A stretch of 64,000 nucleotides of DNA from DASQZK01 sp963732905 (GTDB lineage Bacteria; Bacteroidota; Bacteroidia; Bacteroidales; GCA-2748055), in contig CAVTBM010000004.1 in the NCBI GenBank assembly GCA_963732905.1, positions 620,001-684,000 of the forward strand. The letters are read 5' to 3'. Positions 33,714 to 42,596 of this stretch are shown in pieces; position 1 is the stretch's first letter; every line of letters starts with the position of its first letter. The notes below the pieces were generated by a model. The model did no database searches. It saw only the letters and a list, made by a program, of their open reading frames with translations, and was not told the origin of the DNA. The position numbers were made by a program, and so were the translations under genes.

Positions 33714-34274
33714 TCATTCTCCCCAGTGGAAGCGGTCTTTTTCCATACCGGCATGGGCAAGGATCCGGTCGATAACCGTCATGAGCAGTTCTTCGATGGT
33801 TGCCGGTTTGCTATAGAACGAAGGGATGGCGGGGATGATCGTTGCTCCTGCTTTGGAGAGGAACTTCAGGTTTTTCAGATGAACAAGGCTGAAAGGCGTT
33901 TCCCTGGGTACCAGGATAAGGCGTCTTTTTTCCTTAAGCATCACATCGGCGGCCCTCAGGATAAGGTCTTCGGACGTTCCGGAAGCGATCCGTCCCGCGG
34001 TACCCATCGAACATGGGCAAATGATCATCGTGTCGAAGCCTGAGGAGCCTGAAGCCAGGGGAGAAAAGAAATCCATTTTCTCATAATGGGTGAACGATGG
34101 GGGGAGGATCATTTTTTCTCCAAGTTCATGTTCCCAGACTTTTTCGGCATTCACGGAACACACGACAGCCACTTCGCTGGTCTGGTCCTGCAATTTTTCA
34201 ATCTCCCGCATCAGGAGTTTGGCGTAAAGAGCTCCGCTTGCGCCGGTAACGGCAAGGATAATTTTCTGTTTCAT
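33714..34274 (-). CDS. ubiX: Flavin prenyltransferase UbiX
   Basis: A 186-residue flavoprotein with AVTGASGALYAKLL (FMN binding), IICPCSMGTAGRIASGTSEDLILRA and LILVPRETPFSLVHL, the conserved UbiX/Pad1 blocks. It makes prenylated FMN, the cofactor of UbiD-type decarboxylases, in the cytosol. UbiX homologues also serve menaquinone-related and anaerobic aromatic metabolism, so UbiD-type partners are expected elsewhere. Its start overlaps the end of an outer-membrane barrel gene by 4 bp (ATGA). Confidence 0.95.
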   Translation of the reverse strand: MKQKIILAVTGASGALYAKLLMREIEKLQDQTSEVAVVCSVNAEKVWEHELGEKMILPPSFTHYEKMDFFSPLASGSSGFDTMIICPCSMGTAGRIASGTSEDLILRAADVMLKEKRRLILVPRETPFSLVHLKNLKFLSKAGATIIPAIPSFYSKPATIEELLMTVIDRILAHAGMEKDRFHWGE

Positions 34275-34870
34275 TCAAACTGGTAATACAGGGTGAAACT
34301 GAACATATTGCTGTACTGACCACGGTTCAGCCGGTATATTTGTCCACTGGGGTGATCCCTGATGGGGAGGACTGAGTAGCCATACCTCAGGCCGGTAATG
34401 ATATGGTCACCAAACTGATAATTAATACCGGCTTTAGCATCAAGACCAAAACGATGAAAAGTATTGTCTTCCGGGAAAGCACCGTTCTGATCTTCTTCCC
34501 GGTAAAACAGGAAAACATCGGGAGCAAGGCCTGCATCAAAAATGATATTCTCCCTGAAATGGTATTGGTACATGAGCGGGAGTTCCACGTAATGGATGGA
34601 CAGGTTATAGAGGGACGGATTTTGAACCGGGCCTTCATGATAAGCTCCTTTCTGGATGTAGCGTAATTCCATTTTCCAGTTGGATTTACGGGATAACTCC
34701 CTGTAGATATATGCCCCGGCAGTTATTCCCAGTTTATCATATCCCGCATAGGTATCGCCGTCTACCTGGCTGGCCGTGATACCGGCGAAAAAGCCACCAC
34801 CAAAGGGCTGAGCCATTGAAACGGAAGACATAAGGACGAAGGTAGTAATCACTCCACAGAGTTTTTTCAT
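34271..34870 (-). CDS. Outer-membrane beta-barrel protein (PorT-like/OMP_b-brl)
   Basis: From ATG 34870 the protein has 199 residues. It has a signal peptide (MKKLCGVITTFVLMSSVSMAQ) and an eight-stranded-type barrel (GGGFFAGITASQVDGDTYAG, NLSIHYVELPLMYQYHF, FDAGLAPDVFLFY, AGINYQFGDHIITGLRYGYS), ending in aromatic FTLYYQFE. It resembles porin-family/PorT-like proteins of Bacteroidota; function unknown. A longer start at 34930 would precede the signal peptide with 20 unlikely residues. Its stop overlaps the ubiX start by 4 bp, indicating coupled translation. Confidence 0.85.
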   Translation of the reverse strand: MKKLCGVITTFVLMSSVSMAQPFGGGFFAGITASQVDGDTYAGYDKLGITAGAYIYRELSRKSNWKMELRYIQKGAYHEGPVQNPSLYNLSIHYVELPLMYQYHFRENIIFDAGLAPDVFLFYREEDQNGAFPEDNTFHRFGLDAKAGINYQFGDHIITGLRYGYSVLPIRDHPSGQIYRLNRGQYSNMFSFTLYYQFE

Positions 34871-34977
34871 AACGTGACTGATATTTATTGGATCGGCATA
34901 AAAGTATGAAACTATCCTGTAATTTTTCAATATGGATGAACGGCCGGTTTTTGACGGTTACGAGTCTGTAAAATTTT

Positions 34978-35673
34978 TCAGGTATAGTCCCGTATCAGCA
35001 TATCGTTAACTTTCTTCATTCCGGAAACCGCTTTTTCCCGGATTATGGTGATTTTTCTGTTTACCGTTTTTTGAAGATCATTAGGATCCAGGAGTAAAAC
35101 CGGTGTATCGAAAGGAACAAAGTCGATCAGGCTGGCAGCCGGATAAACCATCAAGGATGTTCCGACGATGAGAAAGATATCTGCTTCCTTCACCAGTTCA
35201 ATGGCTTCGGGCATTGTGGTCACCGATTCACCAAACCATACCACATGAGGCCGGAGTTGCGAGCCCAGCTCGCAAAGGTCGCCGTCCTTTAGTTCCCAGC
35301 CTTCAATATCATAAATCAGTCCGGGATTTGCAGTACTACGTGCTTTTCTGAGTTCTCCATGCAGATGAAGGATCTGGCTGCTGCCGGCTCTTTCGTGCAG
35401 ATCGTCCACATTTTGGGTAATGATCCGTACGTCGAAGACCTTTTCAAGACCGGCCAGGATTTTATGGCCATCATTCGGTTCAGCGTGGAGAAGCAGTCTA
35501 CGGCGTTCATTATAAAACCGGAGAACCAGTGTCCGGTCTGTTTCCCAGGCTACCGGGCTTGCAACCTGGGTCACATCATAAAGTTCCCACAATCCTCCCA
35601 TATCCCTGAAAGTCGTTAATCCACTTTCTGCACTCATACCGGCACCGGTCAGGACAACGAGGTTCTTCATCAT
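34978..35673 (-). CDS. NAD-dependent protein deacylase (sirtuin, class III-like) without zinc cysteines
   Basis: A 231-residue sirtuin. NAD-binding GAGMSAESGLTTFRD, the catalytic TQNVDDLHERAGS and His105 in LHLHGEL, and VWFGES are intact. Tyr54 and Arg57 (YNER) give the YxxR pair linked to desuccinylase/demalonylase activity in CobB/SIRT5-type enzymes. The usual four zinc cysteines are absent: the segment after HGEL reads KARSTANPGLIYDIEG and only Cys134 remains. The same loss is familiar in Bacteroidota sirtuins, so the protein is probably active. It is transcribed leftward, divergent from dnaG. Confidence 0.9.
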   Translation of the reverse strand: MMKNLVVLTGAGMSAESGLTTFRDMGGLWELYDVTQVASPVAWETDRTLVLRFYNERRRLLLHAEPNDGHKILAGLEKVFDVRIITQNVDDLHERAGSSQILHLHGELRKARSTANPGLIYDIEGWELKDGDLCELGSQLRPHVVWFGESVTTMPEAIELVKEADIFLIVGTSLMVYPAASLIDFVPFDTPVLLLDPNDLQKTVNRKITIIREKAVSGMKKVNDMLIRDYT

Positions 35674-35930
35674 ATGAACGATTAAATCAGATATTCAGGT
35701 AAAACATACTGCCCTGGATGCTGCCGGCTTTTTAAAGATGCCGGTGGTCATCAAGCCCTGTTCTTCCAAAACAGGGGGCGGTAAATTTCATACAAAGGTA
35801 CGAAATGCCGGACTGGTATTTATTAAAGAACAAAAATCCCTCTGTTTTGTGTTAGGGTGAATATTTTGGTTAATTTAGTAAGCCTAAGATGGTGAGTATA
35901 ACCACAAGATAGTCAACACATAAAGATTCC

Positions 35931-37883
35931 ATGATTGATCAGCAGACCATAAACAGAATTTTTGATACAGCGGATATTGTTGAGGTGATATCGGAGTTTG
36001 TCCAGTTGAAGAAATCCGGAACCAACTTCAAGGGGCTGAGTCCCTTCAGCAATGAAAAGACACCTTCGTTTATGGTTTCACCTTCGAAAGGGATTTACAA
36101 GGATTTCAGCTCGGGGAAAGGGGGAAATGTTGTTGGTTTTCTCATGGAGCATGAGCGGTTATCTTATCCTGAAGCCCTGAAATATCTTGCTAAAAAGTAC
36201 AATATTGAGATTGAAGAGAAGGAGAAAACCTCCGAGGATATCCGGTTGGAGAACGAAAGGGAAAGCCTGATTATCGTGACGGCCTTTGCACAAAAATATT
36301 TCAGGGAAACGATTGAAAATACGGAGGAGGGGCGGGCTATAGGTCTGAAGTATTTCATGGAAAGGGGTGTTAGAGAAGATATCATGGAGAAATTCCAGCT
36401 TGGTTATTGTCCGGCCGGGAGGGATGCATTCACGAAGGAAGCGGAGAAGAACGGGTATAAAAGTGAATATCTGATAAAGACGGGGTTGACAATAGATCAT
36501 AATGGCCGGCATTTTGATCGTTTCAGCAGCAGGGTCATATTTCCGATTCATAGTATTTCGGGAACGATTGTAGGATTTGGAGGGAGGATACTCCGACAGG
36601 ATAAAGAGACAGCAAAATATCTCAACTCCCCCGAATCGGAAATTTATCATAAAAGCCGGGTTTTATACGGTCTTTACTTTGCAAAGAAATCCATTGTCCA
36701 TCATGACCGGTGCTATCTGGTTGAAGGCTATACCGATGTGTTAGCGATGCACCAGGCAGGTATTGAGAATGTGGTTGCTTCGTCGGGGACGGCACTAACA
36801 GTGGAACAGATCAGGCTCGTCAAGCGGTTTACGTCCAACATCACCATCATTTACGATGGGGATGAAGCCGGCATCAAAGCGTCTTTCCGTGGTATTGATC
36901 TTATTCTGGAGGAGGGGATGAATGTAAGAGTTCTTCTTCTTCCTGAAGGAGAGGATCCGGATTCGTTTTCAAAATCCAGGAATGCCACAGATTTCAAAAC
37001 ATTCATCGCGGAAAATGAAAGAGATTTTATCACGTTCAAAACCGGGATTTTACTAAAGGACACAGAACATGATCCTGTGGGGAAGGCTAATCTGATCACG
37101 AACATTGTAAGGTCGATTTCTGTGATCCCTGAGGCCATTCACCGATCTGTTTATATCAGAGAGTGCAGCACGATTCTTAACGTTGGCGAGAAAGTACTTT
37201 ATGCTGAGGTTGAGAAAATTAAAAGCAGGGAACTGGAGAAAAAGTGGCGTGCGCGAATGGCCCCTGAAAAGGCTCCTATGGATATCCCGTCGCAACCTTT
37301 AGTTCCCTATTTTGTTGAGGAAGTTTATTCGGAGAACGAGGAAAGGGAGATCATTGATTTTATGCTCAGGTTCGGAAGGGAAACGTTGCGGCTTAAGGAA
37401 GATGACCATTCAGAGATAACGGTTGCAGAGTACATTATACGGGAAATTCAGAATGAAAATCTGGAATTCAATAATCTGATTTACCGGAAAGTTTTTGAGA
37501 TGGTATGGCATCTGATCGAGAACGGTCACGAATTGCAGGACAATTATTTTGCATTTCATGAAGATCCCAAAATACAGGAACTAGCGATTGACATCTATAC
37601 TTCTAAATATGAAATAAGCAAGGTATGGCTTCGAAAGGAGAGTGCCATTGAGCTGCCCGGTGACAATCTTGGTCAGGAAGTTCCCAAAGCGCTGCTGGCA
37701 TACAAAAAAAGGATCATTTCCAATGCCGGGTATGATATAGTCAGGCAGATCAGGAAGGCGGAAAAGGATAAGGATCAGGAGAAGCTCACGGAACTGATGA
37801 ATCAGAAAAAAAAGCTCAAGAGCATAGAAATGTTGATATCCAAAGCACTTGGACGGGTGGTCAACTCCATCAGCATTGCTTAG
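35931..37883 (+). CDS. dnaG: DNA primase DnaG with degenerate zinc-binding domain
   Basis: A 650-residue replicative primase. The N-terminal CHC2-type domain (about 1-100) keeps the fold (NEKTPSFMVSPSKGIY), but all zinc ligands are replaced: Ser37, Ser40, Asp58 and Ser61 stand where Cys, His, Cys and Cys are expected. The catalytic TOPRIM domain follows with VEGYTDVLAMHQAGI and ITIIYDGDEAGIKAS (Glu and the DxD pair). Next comes the C-terminal helicase-interacting region, which is lysine- and glutamate-rich. Primase lays down RNA primers for Okazaki fragments. Zinc-ligand loss is also known in other Bacteroidota DnaG proteins. The gene is complete and probably functional. Confidence 0.95.
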   Translation: MIDQQTINRIFDTADIVEVISEFVQLKKSGTNFKGLSPFSNEKTPSFMVSPSKGIYKDFSSGKGGNVVGFLMEHERLSYPEALKYLAKKYNIEIEEKEKTSEDIRLENERESLIIVTAFAQKYFRETIENTEEGRAIGLKYFMERGVREDIMEKFQLGYCPAGRDAFTKEAEKNGYKSEYLIKTGLTIDHNGRHFDRFSSRVIFPIHSISGTIVGFGGRILRQDKETAKYLNSPESEIYHKSRVLYGLYFAKKSIVHHDRCYLVEGYTDVLAMHQAGIENVVASSGTALTVEQIRLVKRFTSNITIIYDGDEAGIKASFRGIDLILEEGMNVRVLLLPEGEDPDSFSKSRNATDFKTFIAENERDFITFKTGILLKDTEHDPVGKANLITNIVRSISVIPEAIHRSVYIRECSTILNVGEKVLYAEVEKIKSRELEKKWRARMAPEKAPMDIPSQPLVPYFVEEVYSENEEREIIDFMLRFGRETLRLKEDDHSEITVAEYIIREIQNENLEFNNLIYRKVFEMVWHLIENGHELQDNYFAFHEDPKIQELAIDIYTSKYEISKVWLRKESAIELPGDNLGQEVPKALLAYKKRIISNAGYDIVRQIRKAEKDKDQEKLTELMNQKKKLKSIEMLISKALGRVVNSISIA

Positions 37884-38147
37884 AATCATTTCAAATAGCG
37901 TAATTTAATTTCATAAGACTTTGAATTACAACAAAGAATAAAGCCCTGGTCAATCTATGACATGAGCTTTCTTGACTAAGATACAGGAAAAACGTAATTT
38001 TAGCAGAAGGGGTATTCGGGGGGTTGATTATCGTAAAAAGTTGGATATGCAGCTATCTTAATAATAATGAGGTGTTTATCCCGTAAGCCAAGGATACAGA
38101 CTTCAAATCCTTTAAGGGTTCAGCTATAACCAAAAAACGAGCAAGGG

Positions 38148-38840
38148 ATGAAAATCGACATTTCAAAATATTTAAAAGACAGGTATGAAGAATCTGTTTT
38201 ACGGCAGTCATTTCCGGGACCTGTAGTCACCATATCCAGGGAAGTGGGATGTCCCGCAAAACGGATCGCGGAGAAACTGACAGAAAGTTTGAATAACAGT
38301 CAGATCAGGTTTGCCAAACAGTTACCCTGGCGCTGGATAAGTAAGGAGATCCTTGAAGAGTCGGCGAAAGAGCTTGACATGGATCTGTCTGAAATACAAT
38401 ATGTTTTTGATTATAAGCAACATGGGGTTCTCGAGGATCTTCTTCTTTCGCATTCAAAGCGTTTTTACAAAACAGATCGTAAAATCAGGAATACGATTGC
38501 AAAGGTGATTAAGAATTTTGCAGATGAAGGAAATGCGGTCATTATTGGTCGTGGTGGGGTAGCTCTCACCAGGGAAATTCCAAAATCATTACACATTCAC
38601 CTTGAGGCCCCGCTTGAATGGAGGGCGCTCCGGACCAGTGAGAAACACAATATGACGCTTGATGATGCCAGAAAATGCTGTTTAGATATTGACAAGCGCC
38701 GTCAACAGTTTCGGGATTATTTTGAAGGTAAGGGAAATGATTATACCCGGTTTGACATGAAATTCAACTGTATGACGGTAGATCCGGATGAAATAGTCGG
38801 GATTATCATTGCAAGTTTACAAGTCAGAAATATCATCTGA
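38148..38840 (+). CDS. Cytidylate kinase-like family protein
   Basis: 230 residues related to cytidylate kinase (PF13189). The nucleotide-binding loop is diverged: VVTISREVGCPAKRIAEKL, where relatives carry SREYGSGGRRIA. The remainder keeps VIIGRGGVALTREIPKSLHIHLEAPLEWR, the FNCMTVDPDEIVGIII ending, and a lysine/arginine-rich lid (DIDKRRQQFRDYF). It may phosphorylate a nucleotide or a different substrate; it is not the main cytidylate kinase, which is shorter in motif divergence and usually clusters with other genes. It follows dnaG by 264 bp and precedes a lipoprotein gene. Confidence 0.85.
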   Translation: MKIDISKYLKDRYEESVLRQSFPGPVVTISREVGCPAKRIAEKLTESLNNSQIRFAKQLPWRWISKEILEESAKELDMDLSEIQYVFDYKQHGVLEDLLLSHSKRFYKTDRKIRNTIAKVIKNFADEGNAVIIGRGGVALTREIPKSLHIHLEAPLEWRALRTSEKHNMTLDDARKCCLDIDKRRQQFRDYFEGKGNDYTRFDMKFNCMTVDPDEIVGIIIASLQVRNII

Positions 38841-38907
38841 CCGGTGATCCGTGCATATTAAATCTCATCCTTTAAAATATCTTATATAGGGGGTAAATCC
38901 TTTTCAG

Positions 38908-39801
38908 ATGCCGAAGAAACATAGCTTGATATCATGCCTGATTATCCTTTCATTATTGTCGGGGTTATTTTCTTGCAGGAATGGGCAAAAGGCGGATCAA
39001 ATTCATGAACTGGCAGTGAAAAGCTCCATTCCTGAAGACACTGATAATGTCCGGCTCATCTTTTACAACATGTATCTTCCTCCCCGGATGTCAAAGATTT
39101 TTGAAAGTGTAGGAGCCAATTATAATCCATCCATTTTGAATAAACCGGATGATTTTGCCCGGTATCAGGATCCCCATAAAATAGCGATCAATCTCGGGAT
39201 TTACGGTGTAGATATGAGTTATGTAAGGATGTTTGATCAGACATTATTAATGGCAAAATATTTTTCCACGATTCAGCTTCTGACCAAGATGCTTGACATC
39301 CCCGATGAATACTTCGAAGATATGCTGAGGGGGATAGAGCATTATTCAAACAACAAAGATTCTCTGATTGGAATTGCGTCGGAGATTTATGAACGTACGG
39401 ACCATTACCTGAAGAAAAATGATCACGATGCATACGCTGCCCTGATCGTCACCGGCGGATGGATTGAAACTCTGTATATTTCCACCAGGATTTTGGAAGC
39501 CGATCCTGATAATGTTGAAATTTCCGACCGTATCGCCGAACAAAAATATTCCCTGAACAGCCTGATATCTCTTCTCAGCAATTATCAGGAGGATATTTCT
39601 GTCGCAGGTGATCTGCTGTTACTGAAGCTACTTAAAAAAAGCTTTGACCGGTATGATATTTATTATGAGCAGGACAATTTTGTTCTGGATACTGTCAACA
39701 AGCTTATTTCGGCTTCCGGTTATAAAACAGGGATAACGCCAGAAATACTCGGTGAGATCTTCGTCATAGTAGGAGAGATCAGGAACCAGATGATCAACTG
39801 A
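38908..39801 (+). CDS. Conserved lipoprotein of unknown function
   Basis: A 297-residue lipoprotein. The signal peptide ends at lipobox cysteine 23 (LLSGLFSCRNG). The mature part is mostly helical, with short conserved-looking runs: VGANYNPSILNKPDDFARYQ, INLGIYGVDMSYVRMFDQT and ALIVTGGWIETLYISTRILE. I recognise no named family; the pattern resembles uncharacterised Bacteroidota lipoproteins. It sits 67 bp after the cytidylate-kinase-like gene and may be co-transcribed with it. A 9-bp-stem hairpin (39836-39858) follows. Confidence 0.75.
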   Translation: MPKKHSLISCLIILSLLSGLFSCRNGQKADQIHELAVKSSIPEDTDNVRLIFYNMYLPPRMSKIFESVGANYNPSILNKPDDFARYQDPHKIAINLGIYGVDMSYVRMFDQTLLMAKYFSTIQLLTKMLDIPDEYFEDMLRGIEHYSNNKDSLIGIASEIYERTDHYLKKNDHDAYAALIVTGGWIETLYISTRILEADPDNVEISDRIAEQKYSLNSLISLLSNYQEDISVAGDLLLLKLLKKSFDRYDIYYEQDNFVLDTVNKLISASGYKTGITPEILGEIFVIVGEIRNQMIN

Positions 39802-39835
39802 TGTGTCCAATGGTACAGAATCTTGTAAATAGAAA

Positions 39836-39858
39836 GAGACGGGATGATTTCCCGTCTC
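39836..39858. terminator. Hairpin after the lipoprotein gene
   Basis: GAGACGGGA (39836-39844) pairs with TCCCGTCTC (39850-39858) across a 5-base loop. It lies 35 bp after the lipoprotein stop, between convergent genes. There is no strong T-run after it, so it may stabilise or terminate the transcript weakly. Confidence 0.4.
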
Positions 39859-39977
39859 AGAATTAAACGTAATCAGATTGGTTTGGATACTTTATATCCA
39901 AAGCAGGCAATAATACGATTCCTTCCGGTTTGTATGACAGAGCCGGAAGCAGAAGAAGGCCCGTAAGGAAGTCCGGA

Positions 39978-40994
39978 TCAGAATATGGAAAGGCCCGATT
40001 TTACCAGGACAACGTCCAGGATAAGACCGAGCAGAAAGAGCAGTCCGAATCGACGGTTATAAACAAAAGCGTGATTAACCAGGTAAAGCGGCCAGACATT
40101 TTTTGGCATGTCTTTAGGTTCAGATTCTGGTCTCGGTTTGGAATAGACACGGGCGGCCCACATAAATTTGGGCAGGGCCAGAAGAACCACCAGCATGGCA
40201 ATGCTAAGTTTTCCGGTTACGACGAGGGCTGCGGTAAGGACGTACTGCGAGATCCAAAGGCCGATGTTAATATAACGGCCTGCTTTCTCGCCGATAATCA
40301 CGGGCAGGGTCCTGATGCCTTTCACCAGGTCTTCCTTTCGTTTATCGATATGTTTCCCAAACAGTACCGAAGTGGGACCTATGGCGTATATCAAGCCAAT
40401 CCAGACGGCATCCCAGCTCCACACCGATCCTGAGGTTACAAAATAAGTTCCGCCAATCATAAGCGGACCCCAAACGAGCAGGACCGTTGGTTCTCCGAGT
40501 CCGATATATTTCAGCGGCCAGGTATAAAAAAGTAGGAAGAAGAGCCCGGCAAGTGCAAAGTAAAGGGTTAGCACGCCGGTATTCATAACCAGGTAAATAC
40601 CGAAGGCTATGGCAATGGCCAGCGTTACAAAGGTAAAGCGGTAAAAGGCATTTTTGGTCATCAGGTGATGTTCAAGAGGCTGCGGACCGTACTGTGCCCT
40701 GTAATAATTATCCTTATCAATCCCCTTGTTGTAGTCTACAAGATCATTCACAAGGTTATTCGAAGCGTGGGCAAAAATCAACCCGAATAGTGCAGCAAGA
40801 AAAAAGGCCCAGTTAAAATGACCGTCACGGAAAGCCAGAAGGCCCCCGACAGCTGCGGAAAGTGCTGTCATGATGAATACGGCCGAACGGGTGGCGATCA
40901 ACCATTTAGAAATAATATCATAACTTTTCCATTCCTCCTCGGTGACCCGCGGAATGGTTCTTAAGGCTCTGAGCCAGATAGTAACACTATTCAT
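39978..40994 (-). CDS. UbiA/MenA-type prenyltransferase
   Basis: From ATG 40994 the protein has 338 residues and about eight transmembrane helices. The polyprenyl-diphosphate motifs are present: NNLVNDLVDYNKGID (NDxxD type) and GKHIDKRKEDLVKGIRTLPVIIG (second Asp-rich motif). It is a UbiA-superfamily enzyme, close in style to 1,4-dihydroxy-2-naphthoate prenyltransferase of menaquinone synthesis, but this is inferred from motifs only and no men genes are nearby. A start at 41066 would add 24 residues without family support. The gene is divergent from the NUDIX fusion. Confidence 0.85.
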   Translation of the reverse strand: MNSVTIWLRALRTIPRVTEEEWKSYDIISKWLIATRSAVFIMTALSAAVGGLLAFRDGHFNWAFFLAALFGLIFAHASNNLVNDLVDYNKGIDKDNYYRAQYGPQPLEHHLMTKNAFYRFTFVTLAIAIAFGIYLVMNTGVLTLYFALAGLFFLLFYTWPLKYIGLGEPTVLLVWGPLMIGGTYFVTSGSVWSWDAVWIGLIYAIGPTSVLFGKHIDKRKEDLVKGIRTLPVIIGEKAGRYINIGLWISQYVLTAALVVTGKLSIAMLVVLLALPKFMWAARVYSKPRPESEPKDMPKNVWPLYLVNHAFVYNRRFGLLFLLGLILDVVLVKSGLSIF

Positions 40995-41516
40995 AATGAA
41001 TTTTTTAACAGTAACCAGAGGAAGAATAAAATGTTCACACCAGCTGGTTAGCAGAGGGGTGAACACGGAAGTGTTTACAACAACCGTAAAAGATTTCGGG
41101 CCAGGCCAACAGCAGACGGCAATATTTAACTAATTATATCACAGCGACATGCAAAGGCCGATCATTGACTTTCAATCTCAAAGCTCATTTTTACATCTAA
41201 ATTATCCTGTGAGGCGACAGACAGGAATAAGGAAAGGATGGCTCCCGGATTTATTTTGAAGAGAAGCTTTTTATAGTGTCATTCCGGCCGGATAATTTAT
41301 GGTATGTTCAGAAAAATAATTCCGCGTTTGAAGCTGTTTTATAACTTGCGGTATTATTGCGGGTGTTGAAAAGACGGATCGTTGAGGCTGCGCGGGAAAA
41401 TTTTGAATTACCATGATAGCCAGGTTGAATTAAACTGCGATGATACAGAGCTGACACATGCGGCACAGAAGCCTGATGTTTTGGTAAAAGATTTTGAATG
41501 TAAAAAACCTTTCCTG
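40995..41516. other. Intergenic region between divergent prenyltransferase and NUDIX-fusion genes
   Basis: About 520 bases hold no supported gene. A dyad TGTTCAC (41032-41038) with GTGAACA (41059-41065), 20 bp apart, could be a regulatory site. In-frame extensions of both neighbours reach into this space (TTG 41382 for the right-hand gene) but are not needed. No RNA gene was recognised. Confidence 0.35.
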
Positions 41517-42596
41517 ATGAAATTGCAAAAAAGGATTCTGATGAATCTTATTCCAGGGTTGCTCCCTATTTTCGTATTTGTTCTGGCGGATGAGATATGG
41601 GGAACGGACACTGGTTTGCTCATTGCAGTAGTCTTTAGTATTATCAGTTTATTTTTCACCTGGTACCGGACAGGCCGGTTTGAAAAGTTCATATTACTTG
41701 ATGTCTCACTTATTGTAGCCCTGGGAACGATTTCCATGTGGTTGAACAATGATATTTTTTTCAAATTAAAACCGGCTTTTGTAGAGATGATACTGGCGGC
41801 AATCATCGGGTTATCATCTTTTGGCAGGAAGAATATTGTCCTTGAAATGTCGAAGCGATATCTCCGTGACGTTCAGATTACAAAAACTGCGGAGTTTCGG
41901 ATGGGTGCAACCCTGAAGGTTTTTTTCTGGTTAACCCTGGTTCATATCGGACTGGTTATCTGGTCGGCGTTTATGCTGCCGGAAAAAGCCTGGGCATTTA
42001 TAAGTGGAGTACTGTATTACCTGATGATCGTTGGGTATTTTTTGATTGAAGCAGGGCGAAATTATCTGATCAACAGAAAATACAGGTATTCAGAGATATT
42101 ACCTGTTGTAAATGAAGCTGGACAGGTGACCGGCCGAGCACCTCGGGAAATGTTTCACTTCAACAAAACCAATAAGATGCTTCACCCCGTGGTACATCTG
42201 CATCTTTTTAATAGTAAGGGTGAATTGTTTCTTCAGCACCGTCCGTCGTTTAAAAAGGTACAACCTGACAAATGGGACACCGCTGTTGGCGGACATATTG
42301 CTTACGGAGAAACCATTGCAGAAGCTCTTGCCAGGGAGACCTTTGAAGAGATTGGAATAACGGGCAACAGACCTATGTTTCTCGAACGTTACATCTGGGA
42401 AACAGATGTAGAAAGAGAACTGGTATACATGTTTCTTTTGATAACGGATGTATTGCCCGAGATCAATGCCCGGGAACTGAGCGGGGGAAAATTCTGGAAT
42501 CCGGATGAAATCAGGGCTTCATCCGGGAGCGGGATTTTTACACCAAATTTTTTACATGAATTTGAATGGCTCGGCAGGAATGCAAGATTAGGATGA
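41517..42596 (+). CDS. Septation-protein-A-like membrane domain fused to NUDIX hydrolase domain
   Basis: From ATG 41517 the protein has 359 residues. Residues 1-~185 form a membrane domain with five or six helices resembling intracellular septation protein A (YciB/IspZ): NLIPGLLPIFVFVLADEIWG, TWYRTGRFEKFILLDVSL, FFKLKPAFVEMILAAIIG. Residues ~195-359 are a NUDIX hydrolase with a complete Nudix box at 259-281 (G-H-I-A-Y-G-E265 ... R273E274TFEE278IGI), close to the isopentenyl-diphosphate-isomerase/YfcD type. NUDIX enzymes cleave nucleoside-diphosphate-linked compounds. The fusion suggests a membrane-bound hydrolase of a nucleotide-linked or prenyl substrate (inference). A longer TTG start (41382) is possible. 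Confidence 0.82.
   Translation: MKLQKRILMNLIPGLLPIFVFVLADEIWGTDTGLLIAVVFSIISLFFTWYRTGRFEKFILLDVSLIVALGTISMWLNNDIFFKLKPAFVEMILAAIIGLSSFGRKNIVLEMSKRYLRDVQITKTAEFRMGATLKVFFWLTLVHIGLVIWSAFMLPEKAWAFISGVLYYLMIVGYFLIEAGRNYLINRKYRYSEILPVVNEAGQVTGRAPREMFHFNKTNKMLHPVVHLHLFNSKGELFLQHRPSFKKVQPDKWDTAVGGHIAYGETIAEALARETFEEIGITGNRPMFLERYIWETDVERELVYMFLLITDVLPEINARELSGGKFWNPDEIRASSGSGIFTPNFLHEFEWLGRNARLG

Noticed and set aside
35756..35776. Small hairpin CCCTGTT/AACAGGG between the sirtuin and dnaG genes
   Set aside because: Seven-base stem without a T-run or leader context; too weak to call a riboswitch or terminator.
37884..38147. Possible tRNA-like sequence (TTCAAATCC near 38100) downstream of dnaG
   Set aside because: No paired acceptor stem, D-arm or anticodon arm can be drawn; only a chance T-loop-like string.
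39930..40433. 167-codon open frame on the + strand over the prenyltransferase gene
   Set aside because: Antisense shadow of the UbiA-type gene; its composition has no recognisable domain.
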